Positions 45,018 to 56,270 are shown, counted from the stretch's first letter. The stretch is DNA of 64,000 nt from Pseudomonas paralcaligenes (GCF_019655855.1 NZ_BPFX01000019.1:124001-188000), one strand, 5' to 3'. Numbers and translations: made by a program. The notes: generated by a model from the letters alone, not told the origin.

Positions 45018-46709
45018 ATGTCCCTCGACGCCTACCTCGAACACCTCGACGGCCTGCACGCCGCCGCCTGGCCCGCCGGCGCGGCGCGCGAGCCGCAATA
45101 CCCCCACGGCCGCCAGCCGCTGACCGAATACCTGCGCGCCTGGGCCGGGAGCAAGCCCGATGCGGTCGCCCTGGACTTCTACGGCCACGCGCTGAGCTGG
45201 GCCGAGCTGGACCGCCTGGCCGACCGCTGCGCCGCCCTGCTGGCCGAACTCGGCGTGCGCCCCGGCGAGCGCGTGGCGGTGTTCATGCCCAACTGCCCGC
45301 AGCTGCATGTCGCCTTCTACGGCATCCTCCGCGCCGGCGCGATCTACGTGCCGGTCAGCCCGCTGTCGAAGGGCCTGGAGCTGAGCTACCAGCTGGGCGA
45401 CAGCGGCGCCGAGACCCTGATCTGCTTCGACCAGCTGCTGCCGATCGTGCGCCAGGTGCGCGTCGAAACCCCGTTGCGCCGCGTACTGGCCACCAGCCTC
45501 AGCGAACTGCGCCCCAGCGTGCCGAGCCTGCCGCTGCCCGACCTGCTGCTGGCGCCGAAGCTGGCGGGCGACGACTTCATCGACTTCCTGCCGGCGCTGG
45601 ATGCCTGCCAGGCGGCCGCGCCCGCACATCGCCCCCGGCTCGACGACATCGCCGCGCTCAACTACACCGGCGGCACCACCGGCCTGCCCAAGGGCTGCGT
45701 GCATACCCACGGCAACATGCTCTACACCTGCGCCAGCTTCGTGCCGACCGCGCTCGGCCTGACGCCCGAGCACACCGTGCTCAACTTCCTGCCCGAGTTC
45801 TGGATCGCCGGCGAGAACGCCGGGCTGCTCGCCCCCGTGTACGCGGGCTGCCGCCTGGTGCTGCTGGCGCGCTGGGACGCCGAGGCCTTCATGGCCGCCG
45901 TGCAGCACTACCGTGTCAGCCACTGCGGCCTGCTGGTCGACAGCGCCGCCGAAGTGCTCGACCACCCGCGCCTGGCCGACTATGACCTGCGCTCGCTGGA
46001 GCGCACCGGCGCAATCTCCTTCATCAAGAAGCTCACCGTCGACTACCGCCGCCGCTGGCGCGAGACGACCGGCACCACCCTGTTCGAATTCAGCTTCGGC
46101 ATGACCGAGACCCACACCAGCGACACCTTCACCTTCGGCCTGCAGGGCGACGACTTCGACCTCAACAGCGCGCCGACCTTCGTCGGCCTGCCGGTGCCCG
46201 GCACCCGCTTCAAGGTCTGCGACTTCACCAGCGGCGAGCTGCTGCCGCTGGGCGCCGAGGGCGAATTGTGCGTGCGCAGCCCGTCACTGATGCACGGCTA
46301 CTGGCAGCGCCCGGAGGAAAGCGCCACCACCCTGCAGGGCGGCTGGCTGCACACCGGCGACCTCGGCCAGATCACCGAGCAGGGCTTCATCCGCTACCTC
46401 GGGCGACGCAAGGAAATGCTCAAGGTCAACGGCATGAGCGTGTTCCCCAGCGAGATCGAGGCGCTGCTCGGCCAGCACCCGGCCATCCTCGCCAGCGCGG
46501 TGATCGGCCGCGCCGACGACAGACGCGGCCAGCAGCCGGTGGCCTTCGTCGTGCTCAAACCGGGCAGCGCGGAGAGCGCCGACAGCCTGCGCACCTGGTG
46601 CGCGGACGCCATGGCCGTTTACAAGGTGCCGGAGATCCGCCTGGCCGAATCCCTGCCGATGACCGCCACCGGCAAGGTGAAGAAGAACGAACTGGAGAAC
46701 CTGCTGTGA
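45018..46709 (+). CDS. ANL-family acyl-CoA ligase
   Basis: 563 residues. AMP-forming ligase with the P-loop LNYTGGTTGLPKGCVHTHGN, FEFSFGMTETHTSDTF, the GWLHTGDLG motif, the hinge GRRKEMLKVNGMSVFPSEIE and the catalytic Lys in MTATGKVKKNELE. It would activate a carboxylic acid as its CoA thioester; the substrate is unknown. GGGAGCGCC precedes the ATG. Its stop overlaps the carboxylase start (GTGA), so the two enzymes probably act in sequence. Confidence 0.92.
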   Translation: MSLDAYLEHLDGLHAAAWPAGAAREPQYPHGRQPLTEYLRAWAGSKPDAVALDFYGHALSWAELDRLADRCAALLAELGVRPGERVAVFMPNCPQLHVAFYGILRAGAIYVPVSPLSKGLELSYQLGDSGAETLICFDQLLPIVRQVRVETPLRRVLATSLSELRPSVPSLPLPDLLLAPKLAGDDFIDFLPALDACQAAAPAHRPRLDDIAALNYTGGTTGLPKGCVHTHGNMLYTCASFVPTALGLTPEHTVLNFLPEFWIAGENAGLLAPVYAGCRLVLLARWDAEAFMAAVQHYRVSHCGLLVDSAAEVLDHPRLADYDLRSLERTGAISFIKKLTVDYRRRWRETTGTTLFEFSFGMTETHTSDTFTFGLQGDDFDLNSAPTFVGLPVPGTRFKVCDFTSGELLPLGAEGELCVRSPSLMHGYWQRPEESATTLQGGWLHTGDLGQITEQGFIRYLGRRKEMLKVNGMSVFPSEIEALLGQHPAILASAVIGRADDRRGQQPVAFVVLKPGSAESADSLRTWCADAMAVYKVPEIRLAESLPMTATGKVKKNELENLL

Positions 46710-49700
46710 AACCGCCCTTTGCCAGCCTGCTGATCGCCAACCGCGGCGAGATCGCCATCCGCATCGCCCAGGCCTGCGCGGACCTCGGCATCCGCTCCGT
46801 CGCCGTGTACGCCGAGGACGACGGCGCAAGCCTGCACACGCGCAAGGCCGACCTCGCCGTGCCGCTCAAGGGGCGCGGCGTGCCCGCCTACCTGGACATG
46901 GACCAGCTGATCGCCCTGGCCGGCGAGCACGGCTGCGATGCCGTGCACCCGGGCTACGGCTTCCTCGCCGAGAACGCCGGGTTCGCCCGTCGCTGCCAGG
47001 CCGCCGGCCTGGTCTTCGTCGGCCCGGCGCCCGAAGTGCTGGAGCTGTTCGGCGACAAGGCGGCCGCCCGCGCGCTGGCCGAGCGCTGCGCGGTGCCGCT
47101 GGTGCCGGGCCTCAACCGCGCCGTCGACCTGGACCAGGCCCTGGCCTTCCAGGCCGAGCACGGCGCGGTGATGCTCAAGGCCCTGGCCGGCGGCGGCGGA
47201 CGCGGCATGCGCGCGGTCGCCAGCGCCGACGAGCTGGTCGAGGCCTACGCGCGCTGCCAGTCCGAAGCGCAGACCGCCTTCGGCAACGGCGAGCTGTATG
47301 TCGAGCAACTGGTGCAGAACGCGCGCCACATCGAGGTGCAGGTGCTCGGCGACGGCAGCGCCGTCAGCCACCTGTGGGAGCGCGACTGCAGCCTGCAGCG
47401 GCGCAACCAGAAGCTGGTGGAGATCGCCCCCAGCCCGGACCTGGACGGCGCCACCCGCGAGGCGATCATCGCCTGCGCCCTGCGCCTGGCCGGCGAAGTA
47501 GGCTATCGCGGCATCGGCACCTTCGAATTCCTCCTCGACCTGGACCGTCCGGGCCGCTTCTACTTCATGGAAGCCAACCCGCGGGTGCAGGTGGAGCACA
47601 CCGTCACCGAGCAGGTCACCGGCGTCGACCTGCTGCACACCCAGCTGCGCCTGGCCGCCGGCAACCGCCTGGCCGACCTCGGCCTGGACAGCCCACCGCC
47701 GCCGCAGGGCTGCGCCGTGCAGTTGCGCCTGAACCTGGAGACCCTGCAGGCCGACGGCAGCGCCCGCCCCGCCGCCGGAGTGCTGAGCGCCTACCAGCCG
47801 CCCTCCGGCCCCGGCCTGCGGGTGGACGGCTACGGCTACGCCGGCTACCCGGTCAGCCCGGCCTACGACTCGCTGCTGGCCAAGCTGATCACCACCGCGC
47901 CGGACTACCCGAGCGCCCTGCGCCGCACCTACCGCGCCCTGTGCGAATTCCGCCTGGAAGGCGTGGCGAGCAACCTGCACCTGCTGCAGAACCTGCTGCA
48001 GCGTGATGAAGTCGCCGCCAACCGGGTCGACACCCGCTTCGTCGAACGCCACCTGGCCGAGCTGCTGGCCGCCCGTGGCGAGGCCCACCCGCACCGCTAC
48101 TTCAGCGGCGGCGGCGCGGCGGCGGATGCCCGCCGCGAGAGCGTCGACGCTCCACCCGGCACCGTCGCCCTGAACACGCCGAGCACCGGCGTGCTGGTCT
48201 GCCTGGAAGTCGCCGAGGGCGACGCCGTGGCCGCCGGCCAGACCCTGGCCGTGCTCGAGGCGATGAAGATGGAGTTCGAGGTGCGCGCCGAGCGCGGCGG
48301 CATCGTCCGCGCCCTGGCCGCGGCCCCCGGCGACGCCCTGGCCGAGGGCCAGGCCCTGCTGTTCCTCGAACCGGCCGAGGTGGACGGCGGCGCAGCACAG
48401 AACGAGCAGGCGGTCGACCTCGAACACATCCGCGCCGACCTGGCCGAGGTGCTGGAGCGCCATGAACGCCTGACCGACGCGCGCCGCCCCGAGGCGGTGG
48501 CCAAGCGGCGCAGGACCGGCCAGCGCACCACCCGCGAGAACCTCGCCGACCTGCTCGACGAGGGCAGCTTCATCGAATACGGCGCCATGGCCCTGGCCGC
48601 CCAGCGCCGCCGGCGCAGCGCCGAGGAGCTGCTGGAGCTGAGCCCGGCCGACGGCCTGGTCGCCGGCATCGGCACGGTCGGCGCCGCGCAGTTCGGCGAG
48701 CAGGCCGCGCGCTGCATGGCCATCGCCTACGACTACACGGTGTTCGCCGGCACCCAGGGCGTGATGAACCACAAGAAGACCGACCGCATGCTCGGCCTGG
48801 CCGAGCAGTGGCGCCTGCCGCTGGTGCTGTTCGCCGAAGGCGGCGGCGGCCGGCCGGGCGATACCGATTTCGTCGGCGTGGCCGGGCTGGACTGCCACAC
48901 CTTCGTCGGCCTGGCCCGGCTGTCCGGCCTGGTGCCGCTGGTCGGCGTGGTCTCCGGCCGCTGCTTCGCCGGCAACGCCGCCCTGCTCGGCTGCTGCGAC
49001 GTGATCATCGCCACCCGCAACGCCAGCATCGGCATGGCCGGCCCGGCGATGATCGAGGGCGGCGGCCTGGGCAGCTACAAGCCCGAGGAAGTCGGCCCCA
49101 CCGCCGTACAGGGCCCCAACGGGGTGATCGACGTGCTGGTGGAGGACGAGGCCGAGGCGGTGCGGGTGGCGAAACAGTACCTGTCCTACTTCCAGGGCTG
49201 GCTGGCGGACTGGCGCTGCGCCGACCAGCGCGAGCTGCGCCACCTGATCCCGGAGAACCGCCTGCGCGTCTACGACATCCGCCAGGTGATCGCCACCCTG
49301 GCCGACGAGGGCAGCGTGCTGGAACTGCGCCGCCAGTTCGCCCCCGGCCTGGTCACCGCGCTGATCCGCATCGAGGGCCAGCCGTTCGGCCTGATCGCCA
49401 ACAACCCGGCGCACCTGGGCGGCGCCATCGACGCGGTGGCGGGCGACAAGGCCGCGCGCTTCATGCAGCTGTGCGAGGCCCATGACCTGCCCATCGTCTC
49501 GCTGTGCGACACGCCCGGCTTCATGGTCGGCCCGGAGGCGGAGAAGCAGGGCACGGTGCGCCACGTGTCGCGCATGTTCGTCACTGCCGCCAGCCTCAGC
49601 GTGCCATTCTTCACCCTGGTGCTGCGCAAGGGCTACGGCCTGGGCGCCCAGGCGATGGCCGCCGGCAGCTTCCACTCGCCGCTGTTCACCGCCGCCTGGC

Positions 49701-49984
49701 CCAGCGGCGAGTTCGGCGCCATGGGCCTGGAGGGCGCGGTGCGCCTGGGCTTCGCCAAGGAGCTGGCGGCCCAGCCGGACGACGCCGCGCGCCAGGCGCT
49801 GTTCGACAAGCTGGTCGGCAAGGCCTACGAACAGGGCAAGGCGCTGAACATGGCCAGCTACCTGGAGATCGACGCCGTGATCGACCCGGCCGAGAGCCGC
49901 GCCTGGCTGCTGCGCGGACTCAACGCCGCGCCCAGACCGCCTGCCCGCGAGGGCAAGAAGCGGCCCTTCGTCGACACCTGGTAA
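46706..49984 (+). CDS. Single-chain biotin-dependent acyl-CoA carboxylase
   Basis: 1092 residues from a GTG overlapping the ligase stop. Biotin carboxylase domain (~1-450): [40 protein letters not shown]. Biotin carrier domain (~485-550) with biotinylated Lys521 in EAMKMEFEV. Carboxyltransferase domains (~570-1085), beta then alpha halves ([60 protein letters not shown]). All three activities in one chain match the long-chain acyl-CoA carboxylase (LCC) type rather than the usual two-subunit enzymes. It should carboxylate the ligase product to a malonyl-type CoA ester. Confidence 0.92.
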   Translation: MKPPFASLLIANRGEIAIRIAQACADLGIRSVAVYAEDDGASLHTRKADLAVPLKGRGVPAYLDMDQLIALAGEHGCDAVHPGYGFLAENAGFARRCQAAGLVFVGPAPEVLELFGDKAAARALAERCAVPLVPGLNRAVDLDQALAFQAEHGAVMLKALAGGGGRGMRAVASADELVEAYARCQSEAQTAFGNGELYVEQLVQNARHIEVQVLGDGSAVSHLWERDCSLQRRNQKLVEIAPSPDLDGATREAIIACALRLAGEVGYRGIGTFEFLLDLDRPGRFYFMEANPRVQVEHTVTEQVTGVDLLHTQLRLAAGNRLADLGLDSPPPPQGCAVQLRLNLETLQADGSARPAAGVLSAYQPPSGPGLRVDGYGYAGYPVSPAYDSLLAKLITTAPDYPSALRRTYRALCEFRLEGVASNLHLLQNLLQRDEVAANRVDTRFVERHLAELLAARGEAHPHRYFSGGGAAADARRESVDAPPGTVALNTPSTGVLVCLEVAEGDAVAAGQTLAVLEAMKMEFEVRAERGGIVRALAAAPGDALAEGQALLFLEPAEVDGGAAQNEQAVDLEHIRADLAEVLERHERLTDARRPEAVAKRRRTGQRTTRENLADLLDEGSFIEYGAMALAAQRRRRSAEELLELSPADGLVAGIGTVGAAQFGEQAARCMAIAYDYTVFAGTQGVMNHKKTDRMLGLAEQWRLPLVLFAEGGGGRPGDTDFVGVAGLDCHTFVGLARLSGLVPLVGVVSGRCFAGNAALLGCCDVIIATRNASIGMAGPAMIEGGGLGSYKPEEVGPTAVQGPNGVIDVLVEDEAEAVRVAKQYLSYFQGWLADWRCADQRELRHLIPENRLRVYDIRQVIATLADEGSVLELRRQFAPGLVTALIRIEGQPFGLIANNPAHLGGAIDAVAGDKAARFMQLCEAHDLPIVSLCDTPGFMVGPEAEKQGTVRHVSRMFVTAASLSVPFFTLVLRKGYGLGAQAMAAGSFHSPLFTAAWPSGEFGAMGLEGAVRLGFAKELAAQPDDAARQALFDKLVGKAYEQGKALNMASYLEIDAVIDPAESRAWLLRGLNAAPRPPAREGKKRPFVDTW

Positions 49985-49996
49985 GGAGAGCATTTC

Positions 49997-50944
49997 ATGC
50001 AGATCGAACATCGGCTGCTGGCGGTCAACGGCATCGACCTCAGCCTCTACAGCGCGGGTCCCGAGAACGGCCGCCCGGTGTGGCTGCTGCACGGCTTCCC
50101 CGAGTGCTGGTACGCCTGGCACCCGCAGATCGAGGCGCTGGCCGCCGCCGGCTACCGGGTGCTGGCCCCGGAGATGCGCGGCTACGGGCAGAGCAGCGCG
50201 CCGGACGATCCCGCGTCCTACGACCTGATCACCCTGTGCGGCGACATCCAGGGCGCCATGGACGCCCTCGGCCAGGATCGCGTCGCCGTGGTCGGCCACG
50301 ACTGGGGCGCGCCGGTGGCCTGGCACCTGGCGCTGCTGGAGCCCGAGCGGGTGCAGGCGCTGGGCGCGCTGTCCGTGCCCTTCGGCGGCCGGCCCAGGCG
50401 GCCGGCCATCGAGATGATGCGCGAGGCCTACGCCGGGCGCTTCCACTACATCCTCTACTTCCAGCAGCCGGGGCTGGCCGAGGCCGAGCTGGACGCCGAC
50501 ATCGGCCGCAGCCTGCGCCTGCTGCTCGGCGGCCTGGAAGGCGCGCTGCTGCAGGACAAGCCGGCCGACGCCCGGCTGTTCGACAGAATGGGCGACCTGC
50601 CGCTGCCGGCCTGGTGCCCGCCCGAGCTGTTCACGGTGTACGAGCGCACCTTCGCCGGTCGCGGCTTCCACGGCGCGCTGAACTGGTACCGCAACTTCGA
50701 GCGCAACTGGCAGCGCACCGAGCCCCTGGCCGGGCTGCAGGTGGAGCAGCCGACCCTGTTCCTGCTCGGCGAGCGCGACCCGGTCGGCCGTTTCGAGGCG
50801 CCCACCCTCAAGCGCATGGCCGACAAGGTGCCGCGGCTGGAGCAGCACCTGCTGGCCGGCTGCGGCCACTGGCTGCAGAGCGAGGACGGCGCGCGGGTCA
50901 ACGCCCTGCTGCTGGACTTCCTCGGCCGCCACTATGCCGCGTAG
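49997..50944 (+). CDS. Alpha/beta hydrolase, epoxide hydrolase-like
   Basis: 315 residues, with AAGGAGAG before the ATG. The oxyanion motif [10 protein letters not shown] and the nucleophile elbow [12 protein letters not shown] with Asp102 as the nucleophile place it with epoxide hydrolases and haloalkane dehalogenases rather than esterases. The cap contains [20 protein letters not shown], where epoxide hydrolases carry their ring-opening tyrosines, and the charge-relay His is in [11 protein letters not shown]. Last gene of the ligase-carboxylase cassette; it may open an epoxide or cleave a related ester in the same pathway. Confidence 0.88.
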   Translation: MQIEHRLLAVNGIDLSLYSAGPENGRPVWLLHGFPECWYAWHPQIEALAAAGYRVLAPEMRGYGQSSAPDDPASYDLITLCGDIQGAMDALGQDRVAVVGHDWGAPVAWHLALLEPERVQALGALSVPFGGRPRRPAIEMMREAYAGRFHYILYFQQPGLAEAELDADIGRSLRLLLGGLEGALLQDKPADARLFDRMGDLPLPAWCPPELFTVYERTFAGRGFHGALNWYRNFERNWQRTEPLAGLQVEQPTLFLLGERDPVGRFEAPTLKRMADKVPRLEQHLLAGCGHWLQSEDGARVNALLLDFLGRHYAA

Positions 50945-50998
50945 AGCACCGTGATCCGGGGCGGGGCCGTCCCGCCGTTCGATCCCGTTACAGGTCGT

Positions 50999-51028
50999 TT
51001 GGGCTGTTTCCAGCGCTTCAGGTAAACT
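50999..51028 (+). promoter_or_regulatory. dxs: Possible dxs promoter
   Basis: TTGGGC (50999-51004) and TAAACT (51023-51028) are separated by 18 bases, a weak sigma-70-like pair 36 bases before the dxs ATG. It would let dxs be read separately from the cassette upstream. Confidence 0.3.
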
Positions 51029-51063
51029 GCCGCATCTTTTGTACGCCTATAACGATCCGCCTG

Positions 51064-52959
51064 ATGCCGACCACTTTCCACGAGATCCCCCGCGAGCGCC
51101 CTGCCACGCCCCTGCTCGACCGTGCGGACACCCCGGACGGCCTGCGCCGCCTGGCCGAGAGCGAGCTGGAAAGCCTCGCCGACGAGCTGCGCCAGTACCT
51201 GCTGTACAGCGTCGGCCAGACCGGCGGGCACTTCGGCGCCGGCCTCGGCGTGATCGAACTGACCATCGCCCTGCACTACGTCTTCGACACCCCGGACGAC
51301 CGCCTGGTGTGGGACGTGGGCCACCAGGCCTATCCGCACAAGATCCTCACCGGCCGCCGCGAGCGCATGGGCACCCTGCGCCAGAAGGACGGCCTGGCCG
51401 CATTCCCGCGGCGCAGCGAGAGCGAGTACGACACCTTCGGCGTCGGCCACTCCAGCACCAGCATCAGCGCGGCCCTGGGCATGGCCATCGCCGCCCGCAT
51501 GCAGGGCAGCAGGCGCAAGGCGGTAGCGGTGATCGGCGACGGCGCGCTGACCGCCGGCATGGCCTTCGAGGCGCTCAACCACGCCTCCGACGTCAAGGCC
51601 GACATGCTCGTGGTGCTCAACGACAACGACATGTCGATCTCCAAGAACGTCGGCGGCCTGTCCAACTACCTGGCCAAGATCCTCTCTAGCCGCACCTATT
51701 CGAGCATGCGCGAAGGCAGCAAGAAGATCCTCTCGCGCCTGCCCGGCGCCTGGGAGATCGCGCGCAAGACCGAGGAACACGCCAAGGGCATGCTGGTGCC
51801 CGGCACTCTGTTCGAGGAACTGGGCTGGAACTACATCGGCCCGATCGACGGCCACGACCTGCCGACCCTGCTCGCCACCCTGCGCAACATGCGCGACCTG
51901 GAGGGCCCGCAGTTCCTCCACGTGGTGACCAAGAAAGGCAAGGGCTTCGCCCCGGCCGAGGCCGACCCGATCGGCTACCACGCCATCACCAAGCTGGAGC
52001 CGATCAACGCCCCGGCCCAGCCGAAGAAGCCATCCGGGCCGAAGTACTCCAGCGTGTTCGGCCAGTGGCTGTGCGACATGGCCGAGCAGGACGAGCGCCT
52101 GGTCGGCATCACCCCGGCGATGAAGGAAGGCTCCGACCTGGTGGCCTTCGCCGAACGCTTCCCCGAGCGCTACTTCGACGTGGCCATCGCCGAGCAGCAC
52201 GCGGTGACCCTGGCCGCCGGCCTGGCCTGCGACGGCGCCAAGCCGGTGGTGGCGATCTACTCCACCTTCCTCCAGCGCGCCTACGACCAGCTGATCCACG
52301 ACGTGGCGGTGCAGAACCTCGACGTGCTGTTCGCCATCGACCGCGCCGGCCTGGTCGGCGAGGACGGCCCGACCCACGCTGGCAGCTTCGACATCTCCTA
52401 CCTGCGCTGCATCCCCGGCATGCTGATCGCCACACCCAGCGACGAGAACGAACTGCGCCTGCTGCTGAGCACCGGCTACCACTTCGCCGGCCCGGCCGCC
52501 GTGCGCTACCCGCGCGGCAGCGGCCCCAACGCGCCCATCGACCCGGCCCTGGAGCCGGTGGCGATCGGCAAGGCGGTGGTACGCCGTCGCGGCCAGCGGG
52601 TCGCCCTGCTGGCGTTCGGCGTGCAGCTGGCCGAGGCCCTGCGCGTCGGCGAGGTGCTCGACGCCACGGTGGTCGACATGCGCTTCGTCAAGCCGCTGGA
52701 CGAAGCCTTGGTGCGTGAACTGGCCGGCAGCCATGAGCTGCTGGTGACCATCGAGGAAAACGCCGTGATGGGCGGCGCCGGCTCGGCCGTCGGCGAATTC
52801 CTCGCCGCCGAGCGCATCGTCGGACCGTTGCTGCACCTCGGCCTGCCCGACGGCTACGTGGAACACGCCAAGCCGGCCGAGATGCTGGCCGAGTGCGGCC
52901 TGGACGCCCAGGGCATCGAGGCCGCGGTGCGTCGCCGCCTGGAACAGCTGCAAAGCTGA
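51064..52959 (+). CDS. dxs: 1-deoxy-D-xylulose-5-phosphate synthase
   Basis: 631 residues from the ATG at 51064. Thiamine-diphosphate enzyme that starts the MEP isoprenoid pathway from pyruvate and glyceraldehyde 3-phosphate. Motifs: [37 protein letters not shown], the ThDP box [19 protein letters not shown], and [18 protein letters not shown]. The open frame further upstream overlaps the hydrolase gene and is a shadow. IspA, seven kb upstream, uses the pathway's products. Confidence 0.96.
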   Translation: MPTTFHEIPRERPATPLLDRADTPDGLRRLAESELESLADELRQYLLYSVGQTGGHFGAGLGVIELTIALHYVFDTPDDRLVWDVGHQAYPHKILTGRRERMGTLRQKDGLAAFPRRSESEYDTFGVGHSSTSISAALGMAIAARMQGSRRKAVAVIGDGALTAGMAFEALNHASDVKADMLVVLNDNDMSISKNVGGLSNYLAKILSSRTYSSMREGSKKILSRLPGAWEIARKTEEHAKGMLVPGTLFEELGWNYIGPIDGHDLPTLLATLRNMRDLEGPQFLHVVTKKGKGFAPAEADPIGYHAITKLEPINAPAQPKKPSGPKYSSVFGQWLCDMAEQDERLVGITPAMKEGSDLVAFAERFPERYFDVAIAEQHAVTLAAGLACDGAKPVVAIYSTFLQRAYDQLIHDVAVQNLDVLFAIDRAGLVGEDGPTHAGSFDISYLRCIPGMLIATPSDENELRLLLSTGYHFAGPAAVRYPRGSGPNAPIDPALEPVAIGKAVVRRRGQRVALLAFGVQLAEALRVGEVLDATVVDMRFVKPLDEALVRELAGSHELLVTIEENAVMGGAGSAVGEFLAAERIVGPLLHLGLPDGYVEHAKPAEMLAECGLDAQGIEAAVRRRLEQLQS

Positions 52960-53008
52960 GACCGGCCGGCGTCATCCGCGGCCCCGGCCCGTACGGAGCG
53001 GATGCGCC

Positions 53009-53920
53009 ATGGACATCAAGCAGCTCAAGTTTCTCGTCGCCCTCGAGCGGACCCGTCACTTCGGCCTGGCCGCGACCGACTGCCACGTCACCCAGCCGAC
53101 CCTGTCCATGCGCCTGCGCGACCTGGAGGACGAGCTGGGCCTGGAGCTGATTCGGCGCAACCAGCGCTTCCTCGGTTTCACCCCGGCCGGCGAGCGCATT
53201 CTGGCCTGGGCCCACAACCTGCTGGACGCGGAAGCCGGCCTCTACGCCGAGGCGGCGGCCTGCCGCGGGCAACTGGTCGGCACCCTGCGCCTCGGCGTGG
53301 TGCCGCTGGCCGGGCTGGACCCCATCCGCCTGGTCGAACTGCTGTTCGCCAGCCATCCGCAGATGCGCTTCCAGCTGTTCGCCCTGAGCAGCGAGCAGAT
53401 CCTCGAACAGCTCACCCGCAACCAGCTGGACCTCGGCCTGGCCTACATCGAGCGCCTCGCCACCCACGAGCACTTCACGGTGCACAGCCTGGAGCCCACC
53501 GCCATGGGTCTGCTCCACGACACCCGGCATTTCCGCTTCGACCCCGCCGGCCTGGGCTGGCAGGCGGTCGCCGAACTGCCCCTGGGGCTGCTCTCGGCCG
53601 GCATGCACTTTCGCCAGTCGATCGACCACGCCTTCCGCCAGCGCGCCCTCAAGCCGCAGCTGCGGCTGGAGACCGACTCGATCTTCCACCTGCTGCAGGC
53701 GGTCGGCGCAGGCCTGTGCTGCGGGGTGGTGCCGCTGGACGCCTCGCTCCAGGCCCACGACGAGCACCTGCACCTGGTGCCCATCGAGGACGCCCACACC
53801 CTCGCCCCGCTGAGCCTGATCATGGCCCGCGGCGCGGCGCGCTCGCCGCTGGCGGAAGCCTGCTTCGAGGACATCCGGGCGAACTTCGCCCGGGCGCTGC
53901 GGAACGCCCCGCCACGATAG
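53009..53920 (+). CDS. LysR-family transcriptional regulator
   Basis: 303 residues. Typical winged helix (MDIKQLKFLVALERTRHFGL, AATDCHVTQPTLSMRLRDLE) and effector domain. It differs from the regulator at 43921-44853. Target unknown; it lies between dxs and the cobalamin riboswitch with no obvious divergent partner. The ATG follows dxs by 49 bases, with GGAGCGG upstream. Confidence 0.9.
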   Translation: MDIKQLKFLVALERTRHFGLAATDCHVTQPTLSMRLRDLEDELGLELIRRNQRFLGFTPAGERILAWAHNLLDAEAGLYAEAAACRGQLVGTLRLGVVPLAGLDPIRLVELLFASHPQMRFQLFALSSEQILEQLTRNQLDLGLAYIERLATHEHFTVHSLEPTAMGLLHDTRHFRFDPAGLGWQAVAELPLGLLSAGMHFRQSIDHAFRQRALKPQLRLETDSIFHLLQAVGAGLCCGVVPLDASLQAHDEHLHLVPIEDAHTLAPLSLIMARGAARSPLAEACFEDIRANFARALRNAPPR

Positions 53921-53965
53921 CCCTTGAATTGACAGGACCAAGCGCTTAAGGTCGCGCGCACCCAT

Positions 53966-54170
53966 CCAGGTGTGCCGGACGGAGCCCCTCGGCCTCGTCG
54001 CCACGGCATTAAACGGGAAGCCGGTGCGTTCCCTGCGAACCATCCCGGCGCTGCCCCCGCAACGGTAATCGACCCCGATCGCTGATCGGCGTCCGCTCGA
54101 AGCCACTGTGCCCAGGCACGGGAAGGCGGGCGGATGGGAGTCGAGAGCCCGGATACCGGCCTGCATGGTG
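53966..54170 (+). ncRNA. Cobalamin (AdoCbl) riboswitch
   Basis: Class I B12 aptamer. In order: GGTGTGCCGGACGGAGCCCC (P2/P3 area), AAACGGGAAGCCGGTG, GCTGCCCCCGCAACGGTAA, GAAGCCACTGTGCCC, CACGGGAAGGCGGGCGG, and the B12-box end GAGAGCCCGGATACCGGCC. Approximate edges. A following hairpin (GGGCGGC near 54188 with GGCCGCCC near 54207) lies about 50 bases before the btuB start and is a candidate expression platform. It should repress btuB when adenosylcobalamin is abundant. Confidence 0.95.
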
Positions 54171-54263
54171 ACCACTGGTGTTGCGGAGGGCGGCACCATC
54201 AGGTGCGGCCGCCCGCCACGCCTGCTCCTGCCCTCCTCGAAAGCCTGACCTTTTGAGGAACCG

Positions 54264-56174
54264 ATGATGAAGATTTCCCGTCTCGCCCTGGCCGTGGCAC
54301 TCGCCCCCGGCCTGACACTCGCCGACGACCTGCCCCTGGACCAGGCGCTGAAACTGTCCGACACCGTGGTCACCGCCAACCGCGAGGCCCAGCCTCGCGG
54401 CGAGAGCAGCGCGGCGGTCAGCGTGTTCACCCGCGAAGACATCGAGCGCCTGCGCCCCGCCAGCGTGGGCGAACTGCTGTCGCGCGTGCCCGGCGTGCAG
54501 GTGGTGCGCAACGGCGGTCGCGGCGCCAACACCAGCCTGTTCATCCGCGGCACCAGCAACGCCCAGAGCCTGCTGCTGATCGACGGCGTGCGTGTCGGCT
54601 CGGTCTCCGCCGGCGGCGCGGCGCTGCAGCACTTGAGCATCGAGCAGATCGAGCGGGTCGAGGTGCTGCGCGGTTCGCGCTCGGCCCTGTACGGCGCGGA
54701 CGCCCTCGGCGGCGTGGTGCAGATCTTCACCCGCCGCGGCGAGAGCCAGGGCATCCACCCCCAGCTGCGCCTGGCCGGCGGTAGCGACGGCACCTGGGAA
54801 CGCAGCCTGGGCGTGTCCGGCGGCGACGGGCGCACCCGCTACAACCTCACCGGCAGCCTGGTGGAAACCGACGGCATCGACCGCACCGGCCTGTCCTTCG
54901 ACAGCGACCGTGACCACGACGCCTACCGCAACCGCAGCTTCGGCCTGAACCTGTCGCATGCCGTCAGCGACGTCCTGGAAATCGGCCTCAGCGCCGTGGA
55001 CCAGCGCGGCAAGAGCGAGTACGACAACCCCTACGGCCGCTTCGACACCACCACCTACGAGACCTTCCCGGCCCAGCCGTGGAGCGAATTCAGCCTGAGC
55101 AGCATGGCGGCCTACGCGGACGCGAAGCTCGGCGACAACTGGAACAGCCGCCTGGAGCTGGGCCACAGCGAAGACCGCCAGGAAGACCTCGACAAGCTCT
55201 ACCCGGGCAGCGACGTGTTCAACACCTACCGCGACTCCACCACCTGGCTGAACACCGTGGAACTGGGCAACGGCCACCAGCTGCGCGCCGGCCTCGACTA
55301 CCTGAAGGACAAGCTGCACAGCGCCACCGCGTACAGCGAGGAGAGCCGCTGGAACCAGGCGCTGTTCGTGCAGCACGGCTACCGTGGCGAGCACTTCTCC
55401 ACCGAGATCGGCCTACGCCACGACAAGAACGAGCAGTTCGGCAGCGAGAACACCTGGAACGCCGCGCTGACCCTGCCGCTGAACAGCGCCAACGAGCTGG
55501 TGCTGTCCTATGCCGAAGGCTTCCGCGTGCCCACCTTCAACGACCTCTACGGCCCGGACAGCTGGGGCGCCAACCCGGACCTCGACCCCGAGCGCTCGAA
55601 AAGCGTCGAGCTGCAGTGGCGCAGCCAGCTGGCGGAAGGCACCCGCCTGGAAGCCTCGCTGTACCGCACCGACATCCGCGACCTGATCACCTACGTCTGG
55701 GACCCGATGACCTACATCGGCCGCAACTACAACGTCGACGAGGCGCGCATCAACGGCTTCGAGGCGAGCCTGCAACAGGACCTGTTCGGCTGGCGCGGCA
55801 ACCTGGCGCTGAGCATCATCGACCCACGCGACCGCGACAGCGGCCACACCCTGGCGCGCCGCGCCAAGCGCAGCCTGAGCCTGGACCTGGACCGCGACAT
55901 CGGTGCCTTCGCCGTGGGCGCCAGCTGGCAGCTGTTCAGCCAGCGCTACGACGACGTGGCCAACCAGCGCGAGATTCCCGGCTACGGCGTGCTCGACCTG
56001 CGCGGCAGCTGGAAGGCCAGCGACGAACTGGCCCTCGACCTCAAGCTGGCCAACGTGCTGGACAAGGGCTACAGCAACGCCCTGTACCAGCTCGCCGGCG
56101 ACTACCGCTACTACGGCTACCAGGAACCCCCGCGCAGCCTGATGCTGGGCGTGACCTGGAGTCCGAAGCTGTAA
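54264..56174 (+). CDS. btuB: TonB-dependent cobalamin receptor BtuB
   Basis: 636 residues, signal peptide ending TLADD. TonB-box-like LSDTVVTANREAQ, plug domain (SAAVSVFTREDIERLRPASV, NTSLFIRGTSNAQSLLLIDG, VEVLRGSRSALYGADALGGV), then a 22-strand barrel (SYAEGFRVPTFNDLYGPDSW, NPDLDPERSKSVELQW) ending in a short Trp-Ser-Pro-Lys-Leu tail. GAGGAACCG precedes the ATG pair. The upstream riboswitch and the BtuF-like gene beyond support vitamin B12 as ligand. Confidence 0.95.
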   Translation: MMKISRLALAVALAPGLTLADDLPLDQALKLSDTVVTANREAQPRGESSAAVSVFTREDIERLRPASVGELLSRVPGVQVVRNGGRGANTSLFIRGTSNAQSLLLIDGVRVGSVSAGGAALQHLSIEQIERVEVLRGSRSALYGADALGGVVQIFTRRGESQGIHPQLRLAGGSDGTWERSLGVSGGDGRTRYNLTGSLVETDGIDRTGLSFDSDRDHDAYRNRSFGLNLSHAVSDVLEIGLSAVDQRGKSEYDNPYGRFDTTTYETFPAQPWSEFSLSSMAAYADAKLGDNWNSRLELGHSEDRQEDLDKLYPGSDVFNTYRDSTTWLNTVELGNGHQLRAGLDYLKDKLHSATAYSEESRWNQALFVQHGYRGEHFSTEIGLRHDKNEQFGSENTWNAALTLPLNSANELVLSYAEGFRVPTFNDLYGPDSWGANPDLDPERSKSVELQWRSQLAEGTRLEASLYRTDIRDLITYVWDPMTYIGRNYNVDEARINGFEASLQQDLFGWRGNLALSIIDPRDRDSGHTLARRAKRSLSLDLDRDIGAFAVGASWQLFSQRYDDVANQREIPGYGVLDLRGSWKASDELALDLKLANVLDKGYSNALYQLAGDYRYYGYQEPPRSLMLGVTWSPKL

Positions 56175-56236
56175 ATCCTCGCCAGAGAGGAATGCGAAAG
56201 GCCCCACGATGGGCAATGCCTGTCGGTCAAGAGAAA

Positions 56237-56270
56237 CGCCGTGATTCCCCTACTGGATCACGGCGTTTTT
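56237..56270 (+). terminator. Rho-independent terminator of btuB
   Basis: CGCCGTGAT (56237-56245) pairs with ATCACGGCG (56257-56265) around an eleven-base loop, followed by five T residues. It lies about 60 bases after the stop of btuB. Confidence 0.9.

Noticed and set aside
46619..50932. 1437-codon minus-strand open frame
   Set aside because: Antisense to the carboxylase and hydrolase genes; long open antisense frames are common in very GC-rich coding DNA, and no domain is recognisable.
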